Positions 7,367 through 11,980 of a stretch of 11,980 bases of DNA are shown piece after piece. Position 1 is the first letter of the stretch, and each line of letters opens with the position of its first letter. Origin of the DNA: Gammaproteobacteria bacterium (GTDB lineage Bacteria > Pseudomonadota > Gammaproteobacteria > Granulosicoccales > Granulosicoccaceae); NCBI GenBank assembly GCA_019634245.1, contig JAHQVR010000085.1:1-11980 (forward strand). The letters run 5' to 3'. The translations under genes and the position numbers were made by a program. The notes under the pieces are model-generated. The model did no database searches. It had not been told where the DNA came from and worked only from the letters and a program-made list of their open reading frames with translations.

Positions 7367-8440
7367 TCAACTGTCTGGAAAATAACTGTTGAGCCTTTCG
7401 CGGCGCTCGCTAATGGGTAGTTCGCTGATGGACTTAGCGAGCTTATAAAACTCAGGAAGATCTTCCCCGGCTTCGAGGTACATGCCTGCAAATGCAGGTA
7501 TAAAACGTTGGTAGGTCGACACAGAGATCAATCTGGCATTGTTCAGCTCCCGCTTGAACCAACCATCGTATCCCTTATAACCATTCCAGGAGGCTTTCAA
7601 TTCTTCGTAATGTGCACGCATAGAAGTAAAAATGGCGGCTTTTCTCTCGCGCATTTGTTCCTCAGGAAGCGTCAGTTCATACAATTTAACCAATTCAGCA
7701 CGTGTTCTTTTTAATAACGCATTGAAATCATCGCTACGCGCCAGATAAGCATCGTATAGTGCGATGCGATCACTCTGCCCTCTCTCCTCAAGCCAGATTC
7801 TGACGCCCTCCTGCTCAACAAAGGACGCAAAGGCTTCATTAAAACTACTATCGTCTTTGACATACAACAGTTGGTGAGCCAATTCGTGAAACAAGATTCC
7901 GACATAGCGGATATCACCCCCCCTTAGCATCGTGTCCAATACAGGGTCATCGAACCAGCCAAGTGTTGAGTATGCCGTGGCTCCGCCAATGCTGACATCA
8001 AAGTTTTGATCCCGAAGCTCCTGTGCAAACGCCTCGGCATCCTCTTGCGCAAAGTACCCTCGGTAACTCACGCAACCTGCCACGGGAAAACACCAGGTTT
8101 GAGCTGAGAGCGAAAACTCTTCAGAGGCAACCACATTCCAAGTAATATAGCGTTTACCGGTTTCGGCGTAGGATTTGTAACTGTCGTTGTTCGGTAAGCT
8201 CAGTCGCTCGATAGCAAAGGCCTTGGCATCAACCAAAGTCTGTAACTTTGCGCGCAACTCCTCATCGGTATCTTCAGCTTTTAGCAACCGTTCGATAGGT
8301 TGTCGGGCAGCCATCAGCTTTAAATGCCCACCGACTGCCTGTGAGTAATACCCTACGCTGCAGGCTGAGGCAAACCAAACGCCGGCAATGACTAGAATTA
8401 GGGCGATGGTGCGTTTCAAATAACGTCGCTGTTTTGGCAT
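7367..8440 (-). CDS. Putative zinc aminopeptidase lipoprotein (HEXXH)
   Basis: A 357-residue envelope metallopeptidase resembling the Pfam Aminopep family (PF10023), whose members are called putative aminopeptidases mainly by similarity. The N-terminus is basic (MPKQRRYLKR), then hydrophobic, ending FASAC with Cys27 as the probable lipidation site. YYSQAVGGHL (31-40) is a typical start of the mature domain. The active site is HELAH (185-189): His185 and His189 bind zinc, Glu186 is catalytic, and Glu202 in NEAFASFVE, 13 residues after the second His, is the expected third ligand. Cys117 and Cys123 (WCFPVAGC) may form a disulfide. ATG at 8440-8438 has a GAAG at a fair ribosome-binding distance. 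The gene is divergent from cca with 23 bases between start codons, and its stop codon lies in a 12-bp palindrome, GTTGAATTCAAC (7360-7371). Confidence 0.88.
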   Translation of the reverse strand: MPKQRRYLKRTIALILVIAGVWFASACSVGYYSQAVGGHLKLMAARQPIERLLKAEDTDEELRAKLQTLVDAKAFAIERLSLPNNDSYKSYAETGKRYITWNVVASEEFSLSAQTWCFPVAGCVSYRGYFAQEDAEAFAQELRDQNFDVSIGGATAYSTLGWFDDPVLDTMLRGGDIRYVGILFHELAHQLLYVKDDSSFNEAFASFVEQEGVRIWLEERGQSDRIALYDAYLARSDDFNALLKRTRAELVKLYELTLPEEQMRERKAAIFTSMRAHYEELKASWNGYKGYDGWFKRELNNARLISVSTYQRFIPAFAGMYLEAGEDLPEFYKLAKSISELPISERRERLNSYFPDS

Positions 8441-8463
8441 GTGCTTCAGTGTAACATCGTGTT

Positions 8464-9705
8464 ATGGACATCTATTTGGTTGGCGGCGCTGTTCGCGATG
8501 AGCTACTTCAACTGCCGGTCACTGATCGTGACTGGGTCGTTATTGGCAGCACGCCACAGAAAATGATAGACGCAAATTTCCGGCCGGTTGGCAGTGACTT
8601 CCCAGTCTTTCTTCATCCCGAGTCCCATGAGGAATACGCGTTAGCTCGAACAGAACGAAAAACTGCACCGGGTTATCGTGGCTTTGAATTCGACACTTCA
8701 CCCGATGTCACGCTAGAAGAAGACCTTCAAAGGCGTGATCTAACCATCAATGCTATTGCCAAAGACTCCTCTAACAATCTCATTGATCCGTTTGGTGGTC
8801 GTAAAGACATTGAGAACCGGGTCTTGAGGCATGTCTCTGAGGCCTTTTCTGAAGACCCCGTCCGAGTTCTGCGGGTGGCGCGCTTCATGGCCCGGTTCGC
8901 CAGCTTAGGATTTACTGTGGCAGAGGAAACGATGGAACTTATGCGCACCATGGTGACTTCGGGAGAGGTGAGCGCATTAGTCGCTGAGCGAATATGGCAA
9001 GAATTCGACAAGGCACTCTCCAGCGATGATCCTGCTGTATTTATAGAAACGCTGCGGCACTGTCAGGCTCTGGGCGTCATCCTGCCAGAGGTAGACAAAT
9101 TATTTGGCATACCTCAAACAGCGAAGCATCATCCGGAGGTTGACACTGGCATCCATACACTCATGGTTCTACGCCAGGCCACCGTTGCAAGCACCTGCTC
9201 CCGGGTGCGATTTGCCGCACTATGTCATGACGTGGGGAAAGGCACCACTGACCCATCTCTGCTGCCTTCACATCATGGCCATGAAGAACGAGGTGCTGAA
9301 TTGGTGGTCGAATTGTGTAATCGGCTAAGAGCGCCGAAAAAATTTCAACAGCTGGCCGTAGTTTGCGCACGTTTTCATACCCATTGCCATCGTGCGAAGG
9401 AGCTCAAACCGTCCTCCTTGGTAAAGCTTCTTTCTGCGCTCGATATCACGCGGCAACCGGCGCTGTTCAGAGACTTTCTCACTGTTTGCGAAAGTGATGC
9501 TCGCGGCCGGCTTGGATTTGAAAAGCAAAACTACCCTCAAGCCGATTTTCTGCGCGCCGTGGCCGAGGCCTATCTCGGTGTCGACGCCGCCGCCATCGCT
9601 AACGCCCAAAGCAGCCCAGAGCTCATTCCCGCAGCCCTCCACGACGCCCGCCTCCACGCCATCAAACCCCTCACCCAATCCGGGTCAGACCAAAACCCGC
9701 TTTAG
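8464..9705 (+). CDS. cca: CCA-adding tRNA nucleotidyltransferase with HD domain
   Basis: This enzyme builds or repairs the CCA 3' end of tRNAs from CTP and ATP without a template. The 413 residues match E. coli Cca (412) in length and order. LVGGAVRD (5-12) and DRDWVVIG (21-28), with metal ligands Asp21 and Asp23, form the nucleotidyltransferase centre. FPVFLHP (46-52), EEYALARTERK (56-66) and RRDLTINA (90-97) follow, then EDPVRVLRVARFMAR (130-144), the neck region that selects C or A. The C-terminal HD phosphohydrolase domain shows DTGIHTLM (227-234) and CHDVGKG (254-260), as in gammaproteobacterial enzymes with extra phosphatase and phosphodiesterase activity. ATG at 8464 places the first strand correctly. 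The last 13 residues (KPLTQSGSDQNPL) look unrelated to the family and coincide with a palindromic unit; the final 60 or so codons are strikingly C-ending. Confidence 0.97.
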   Translation: MDIYLVGGAVRDELLQLPVTDRDWVVIGSTPQKMIDANFRPVGSDFPVFLHPESHEEYALARTERKTAPGYRGFEFDTSPDVTLEEDLQRRDLTINAIAKDSSNNLIDPFGGRKDIENRVLRHVSEAFSEDPVRVLRVARFMARFASLGFTVAEETMELMRTMVTSGEVSALVAERIWQEFDKALSSDDPAVFIETLRHCQALGVILPEVDKLFGIPQTAKHHPEVDTGIHTLMVLRQATVASTCSRVRFAALCHDVGKGTTDPSLLPSHHGHEERGAELVVELCNRLRAPKKFQQLAVVCARFHTHCHRAKELKPSSLVKLLSALDITRQPALFRDFLTVCESDARGRLGFEKQNYPQADFLRAVAEAYLGVDAAAIANAQSSPELIPAALHDARLHAIKPLTQSGSDQNPL

Positions 9706-9964
9706 AGCTATATCCTGGTGACCGACAAGGCCCTTCAGACGGTATAGATCAGCCTTATTGTTAAGTTTTACAAACAGATAGTTGGGTCCGACCCCAGCAG
9801 CGCCAGTAACGATTGAATTAGCGGAAAAGGCACGTCCGTCGGCCGCTCGGGAGTTTTTATTAAACGGCTGTATTTACAGCAAAAAGCAGCGTATTAGGAG
9901 GATGTGCCGGTTGTTTATACACGTAAACTTATGATTTATCGCTGATTATTGAGGTCCGACCCCA
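9682..9964. repeat. Three GGGTC-N-GACCC palindromic units at the cca / DUF1499 junction
   Basis: Related short palindromes occur at 9682-9691 (GGGTCAGACC), 9784-9795 (GGGTCCGACCCC) and 9953-9963 (GGTCCGACCCC). The second and third share GGTCCGACCCCA, are preceded by TTG and followed closely by GC, and lie 168 bases apart in the same orientation. The first encodes part of the last residues of Cca; the third encodes residues near the end of the DUF1499 protein. They resemble the GGGGTCNGACCCC palindromes scattered through many bacterial genomes, some linked to REP-associated tyrosine (Y1) transposases. That link is recalled rather than shown, and no such transposase gene is in this window. Confidence 0.5.
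9706..9935. other. Convergent intergenic region, cca to DUF1499 gene
   Basis: No gene is supported in these 230 bases. The region holds one GGGTCCGACCCC unit (9784-9795), a GCTGTATTTACAGC palindrome around 9868-9881, and TTTTT at 9854-9858 preceded by the GC-rich tract 9835-9853 in which TCC or CCG can pair with CGG/GGGA. The last could be a weak intrinsic terminator for cca, but the stem is poor. It otherwise looks like degraded repeat sequence. Confidence 0.4.
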
Positions 9965-10424
9965 AGCGCAGGATGCGCTTTCGGTTGACGCCCAAGTCGG
10001 AGTGACCAACTCGAGAGGCAGATCGGACATGGAAGCTAGTGGTACCGGGGCGAGTACTCGCTGCATCAGTGACTGCGAGAAATTCAACATCGTCAGTGAA
10101 CCGAAATATGCGAGATGTATAAGTGGCCCAAACATATCCACGTACACTCAGTTGGATTGTGCCTCCATCCTCTTCCACGGCCTTCTCTAACACCTCCTGT
10201 GCCGAGTCCAAGTCGCCAGAAATCTCAAACATCGGTACAGCCGACCGGCCGGTTTCACGGCTTCCCACGCAATTAGGAGATGAGGGACAGGCAACTAGTG
10301 TTAAGGGAGCTGACAGGCTGGCACCATCGCTAATTTGAACTGACGGTGCACTGGTTGGATCTGTTTGACAACCCATAATACCCAACCCAACTAACGCGAC
10401 AAGAAAATAAAGTGCTGATCTCAC
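9936..10424 (-). CDS. DUF1499-family lipoprotein
   Basis: With the start chosen here the protein has 162 residues. The N-terminus is a compact lipoprotein signal ending LVGLGIMGC, with Cys19 lipidated. The mature part shows the DUF1499 pattern: ACPSSPNCVGS, then a two-layer segment, then RIFRFTDDVEFLA and finally FHVRSASRVGHSDLGVNRKR, the family hallmark. The function of DUF1499 is not established. I chose GTG at 10424-10422 because it starts directly at the signal peptide. A GTG at 10493-10491 in the same frame would add 23 residues and translate through a 29-base palindrome, which seems less likely; neither has a convincing ribosome binding site. The last residues, LGSDLNNQR, are encoded by a GGTCCGACCCC repeat unit, so the natural end may have been extended. 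It lies downstream of glutamine synthetase on the same strand. Confidence 0.82.
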   Translation of the reverse strand: MRSALYFLVALVGLGIMGCQTDPTSAPSVQISDGASLSAPLTLVACPSSPNCVGSRETGRSAVPMFEISGDLDSAQEVLEKAVEEDGGTIQLSVRGYVWATYTSRIFRFTDDVEFLAVTDAASTRPGTTSFHVRSASRVGHSDLGVNRKRILRLGSDLNNQR

Positions 10425-10440
10425 GCAGGTTCGGACGAGC

Positions 10441-10469
10441 CTAAGACGAGGAATTATTCCTCGTCTTAG
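10441..10469. repeat. Perfect 14-bp inverted repeat with 1-base centre
   Basis: CTAAGACGAGGAAT (10441-10454) and its exact reverse complement (10456-10469) flank a single T. As RNA this forms a long hairpin, or as DNA a cruciform or a site for a symmetric protein. It lies between the glutamine synthetase stop and the DUF1499 start chosen here. No T run follows on either strand, so it is not a classical intrinsic terminator. The arm read on the - strand contains GAGGAA, a Shine-Dalgarno-like sequence that would be buried in the hairpin. Confidence 0.85.
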
Positions 10470-10495
10470 ACAATTTGACACAGCAGATTGCACAC

Positions 10496-10516
10496 TAGCG
10501 AGTCTAAATCTCGCTA
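10496..10516. repeat. 7-bp hairpin just after the glutamine synthetase stop
   Basis: TAGCGAG (10496-10502) and CTCGCTA (10510-10516) pair perfectly around a 7-base loop, 6 bases beyond the glutamine synthetase stop codon. On the - strand it is followed by GTGTGCAATC, not by a T run. Together with the 29-base palindrome 26 bases further on, it gives two successive hairpins in the message, possibly to stabilise or process the 3' end of the glutamine synthetase mRNA. Confidence 0.5.
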
Positions 10517-10522
10517 CAGGCG

Positions 10523-11533
10523 TTAGTTCAAAGCTTCAGATGTGGTCTTAATGATCGCCGCAGCCACTTTATAGGGATCTGCGTTAGACGCAGGTCGGCG
10601 ATCTTCTAATCGACCTTTCCATCCGTCCTCGATGGTTCCGACAGGAATTCGGATGGAGGCGCCCCGGTCTGAAACGCCATAGCTAAACTGATCGATTGCT
10701 TGAGTCTCATGCTTACCGGTGAGACGCTGATCGTTGTCAGCACCGTAGACACTGATATGGCGTTGAATATTTTTTCCAAACTCTTCACAAATCTTGTTGA
10801 ACACATCCTCTTTACCGGCATCGCGCATCGCGCCATTAGAAAAGTTGGCATGCATTCCAGACCCGTTCCAGTCGGTATCACCCAATGGCTTTGGATGCCA
10901 ATCAACCGCAACACCAAATTTCTCTGCCGTACGTTCGAGAAGATAACGACCTAACCAGATTTCATCTCCAGCTGATTTTGCACCCTTTGAAAAAATCTGA
11001 AATTCCCATTGGCCTGCCGCTACTTCAGCATTAATGCCTTCCACATTCAAACCCGCTTCGAGGCACAGGTCTAGGTGCTCATCAACGATCTCGCGCCCGT
11101 AGGCATTCTTCCCACCCACTGAGCAATAGTAAGGACCCTGCGGCGCAGGAAAACCATTTTCAGGAAAACCTAAAGGCAGGTTTGTCTCGGTGTTTATCAG
11201 GAAATACTCCTGCTCAAAACCAAACCAAAAATCATCATCGTCCTCTTCGATAGTGGCTCGGCCATTGGACACATGAGGCGTGCCATCGGCATTCAACACT
11301 TCCGTCATCACCAGGTAGCTGTCCTTGCGATCCGGATCCGGAATGATCGCCACTGGCTTCAATAAGCAATCAGAGTCATTACCCTCAGCCTGCTCGGTGG
11401 AACTGCCATCAAACGACCACATAGGGCAATCTGCAAGCTTGCCCCCAAAATCAGATCGGACCATAGTCTTACTGCGCAAGCTCTGCGTGGGCTGATAACC
11501 GTCGAGCCAGATGTATTCCAACTTACTTTTCAT
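10523..11533 (-). CDS. Glutamine synthetase type II (eukaryotic-like GSII)
   Basis: This enzyme makes glutamine from glutamate, ammonia and ATP. At 336 residues it is a short GSII form, like eukaryotic enzymes and rhizobial GlnII, and unlike the roughly 470-residue GlnA. Landmarks: WSFDGSST (39-46, beta-grasp domain), FGFEQEY (105-110) with metal-binding glutamates, GINAEVAAGQWEFQI (166-180), NGSGMHANFS (223-232), RLTGKHET (270-277, ammonia/glutamate site), DRGASIRIP (289-297) and EDRRPASNADPY (310-321). GSII is expected to be a cytoplasmic decamer and lacks the adenylylation tyrosine segment of GlnA. ATG at 11533 is chosen because GAGGAA (11543-11538) precedes it and the protein then starts MKSKLEYIWLDGYQ as in relatives; a GTG at 11572 in the same frame would add 13 atypical residues. 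The gene is probably transcribed ahead of the DUF1499 gene. NtrC-like sites lie upstream. Confidence 0.95.
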   Translation of the reverse strand: MKSKLEYIWLDGYQPTQSLRSKTMVRSDFGGKLADCPMWSFDGSSTEQAEGNDSDCLLKPVAIIPDPDRKDSYLVMTEVLNADGTPHVSNGRATIEEDDDDFWFGFEQEYFLINTETNLPLGFPENGFPAPQGPYYCSVGGKNAYGREIVDEHLDLCLEAGLNVEGINAEVAAGQWEFQIFSKGAKSAGDEIWLGRYLLERTAEKFGVAVDWHPKPLGDTDWNGSGMHANFSNGAMRDAGKEDVFNKICEEFGKNIQRHISVYGADNDQRLTGKHETQAIDQFSYGVSDRGASIRIPVGTIEDGWKGRLEDRRPASNADPYKVAAAIIKTTSEALN

Positions 11534-11537
11534 CGAA

Positions 11538-11543
11538 TTCCTC
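11538..11543 (-). promoter_or_regulatory. Ribosome binding site deciding the glutamine synthetase start
   Basis: Read on the - strand, GAGGAA ends 4 bases before ATG at 11533-11531. No comparable sequence precedes the upstream in-frame start at 11572, so this site supports the 336-residue form. Confidence 0.7.
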
Positions 11544-11570
11544 ATTAAAAATTGAGTGGCGAAAACGACC

Positions 11571-11600
11571 ACTGTAAGGGAATCGCATTCGCGTGTTCAA
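11571..11600 (-). promoter_or_regulatory. Candidate sigma-70 promoter for glutamine synthetase
   Basis: On the - strand TTGAAC (11600-11595) is followed, after an 18-base spacer, by TACAGT (11576-11571). Each box shares four of six bases with the consensus. Transcription would begin near 11564, giving a leader of about 30 bases with the ribosome binding site inside it. Its position between the NtrC-like dyads and the start codon fits. I saw no good sigma-54 -24/-12 element in this orientation. Confidence 0.35.
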
Positions 11601-11633
11601 GGACAAAACAAACCTGCGACAGCAGATCACATG

Positions 11634-11648
11634 GCACCTAAATGGCGC
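11634..11648. promoter_or_regulatory. NtrC-like binding dyad, proximal
   Basis: GCACCTAAATGGCGC shows the GCAC-N7-GTGC layout of NtrC enhancers with one base changed in the right half-site. Compared from memory with the E. coli glnA site GCACCAACATGGTGC, 12 of 15 bases agree. It is centred about 108 bases upstream of the glutamine synthetase start codon. Confidence 0.45.
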
Positions 11649-11671
11649 AAGCAAAAATAAGGGTCATTTTG

Positions 11672-11686
11672 GCACCAAAATTGTGC
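11672..11686. promoter_or_regulatory. NtrC-like binding dyad, distal
   Basis: GCACCAAAATTGTGC has both NtrC half-sites, GCAC and GTGC, perfectly spaced by 7 bases, and agrees with the recalled E. coli site at 13 of 15 positions. Its centre is 38 bases from the proximal dyad. A weaker third dyad, GAACCAATTTGGGGC (11691-11705), follows. On the + strand TGGCAC-N5-TTGT overlaps this site and loosely resembles a sigma-54 promoter, but the conserved C of the -12 box is missing. Confidence 0.5.
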
Positions 11687-11739
11687 ATAAGAACCAATTT
11701 GGGGCAGAAAAAGGGATTACCGATGCCCAATCTCAAGCC

Positions 11740-11762
11740 TCAAGGCCGCAGCAAAGCCTTGA
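11740..11762. repeat. TCAAGGC/GCCTTGA hairpin
   Basis: A perfect 7-bp inverted repeat (11740-11746 and 11756-11762) with a 9-base loop, followed on the + strand by TTTG. It could be a weak + strand terminator for something ending in this intergenic stretch, or a chance hairpin. No gene ends nearby that I can support. Confidence 0.3.
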
Positions 11763-11880
11763 TTTGTCAGATTATTGCCGTACCAGTGAACTAAGAAACC
11801 AGAATGCCTCGTTAGCACTTCGGTGTACTCCATGCACTATTTTGGAACATTCACTTTCCAACCTGAACCTCCAGTAGACC

Positions 11881-11900
11881 CATTAATTGATCAATTAATG
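11881..11900. promoter_or_regulatory. Perfect 20-bp palindrome, operator-like
   Basis: CATTAATTGATCAATTAATG is identical to its own reverse complement over 20 bases with no spacer. The AT-rich symmetric form suits a dimeric DNA-binding regulator. It lies about 350 bases upstream of glutamine synthetase and about 80 bases from the window edge, so the gene it serves, if any, may be outside. Confidence 0.55.
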
Positions 11901-11980
11901 CTCTATATTTGAACTGAAAACTTTAGGCTAAATGAGCAAAGGAACCCAGGACTGCCCCAGCCTGGCCTATCAAAGTAAAC

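Larger units (their letters stand above)
11706..11980. other. Intergenic region at the right edge
   Basis: No gene is supported here. A frame open across 11593-11877 begins at a GTG without a ribosome binding site, overlaps the promoter and NtrC-like sites, and encodes a featureless peptide. The stretch holds the 11740-11762 hairpin, a weak NtrC-like dyad GCACTATTTTGGAAC (11834-11848), a TTGGAA/TTCCAA inverted repeat (11842-11861) and the 20-bp palindrome at 11881-11900. It could contain the promoter of a gene beyond the right edge. Confidence 0.4.

Noticed and set aside
9325..9678. A 117-codon - strand open frame inside cca
   Set aside because: It lies opposite the well-conserved Cca HD domain. 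Glycine/valine-rich runs are what the C-ending codons of cca give when read backwards.
11670..11686. A sigma-54 promoter (TGGCAC-N5-TTGT) on the + strand
   Set aside because: The nearly invariant C of the -12 element is a T, it points away from glutamine synthetase, and the same bases form a better NtrC dyad.
11593..11877. A 94-codon + strand open frame to the right of glutamine synthetase
   Set aside because: GTG start without a ribosome binding site, no recognisable domain, and it runs through the candidate promoter and NtrC-like sites.
1..11980. CRISPR arrays, tRNA/rRNA genes, toxin-antitoxin or defence cassettes, insertion sequences
   Set aside because: No regularly spaced repeats, cloverleaf pattern, transposase or defence-type gene was seen; every long credible frame is a metabolic, redox or envelope gene.

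Overview
The window looks like ordinary chromosome from a proteobacterium, most likely a free-living marine gammaproteobacterium. The Cca protein follows Escherichia coli Cca almost end to end, there are several lipoproteins of outer-membrane type, and base composition looks near balanced by eye. The taxon cannot be fixed from the sequence alone. I see no tRNA, rRNA, CRISPR array, phage gene, insertion sequence or defence cassette.

Layout. Bases 1-2954 are a tight + strand run: the last codons of an unidentified gene, a [2Fe-2S] ferredoxin, a class I/II aminotransferase and nicotinate phosphoribosyltransferase (pncB). Spacers are 7, 9 and 5 bases, so they are probably co-transcribed. Next come a convergent - strand four- or five-span membrane protein (3054-3881), a divergent + strand di-haem cytochrome c peroxidase/MauG-type lipoprotein (4056-5576), a convergent small membrane protein overlapping it by 12 bases (5565-6056), and a + strand NDUFA9-like NAD(P)-binding protein (6351-7286). 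A - strand HEXXH metallopeptidase lipoprotein (7367-8440) and cca (8464-9705) are divergent with only 23 bases between their start codons. The last block is on the - strand: a type II (eukaryotic-like) glutamine synthetase (10523-11533) followed by a DUF1499 lipoprotein (9936-10424).

Functions. The first cluster joins electron transfer, amino-acid transamination and NAD salvage, although no single pathway is proven. The middle genes are envelope or periplasmic redox and proteolysis functions. The right end is nitrogen assimilation.

The most interesting signals are non-coding: (1) NtrC-type dyads upstream of the type II glutamine synthetase; (2) a perfect 14-bp inverted repeat with a 1-base centre between glutamine synthetase and the DUF1499 gene; (3) three related GGGTC/GACCC palindromic units in and beside the cca/DUF1499 convergent gap, two of which supply codons at the 3' ends of those genes; (4) a nested inverted repeat between A and T runs in the divergent 3882-4055 gap; (5) a perfect 20-bp palindrome near the right edge. 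I found no convincing new multi-gene system, and the findings are scored accordingly.
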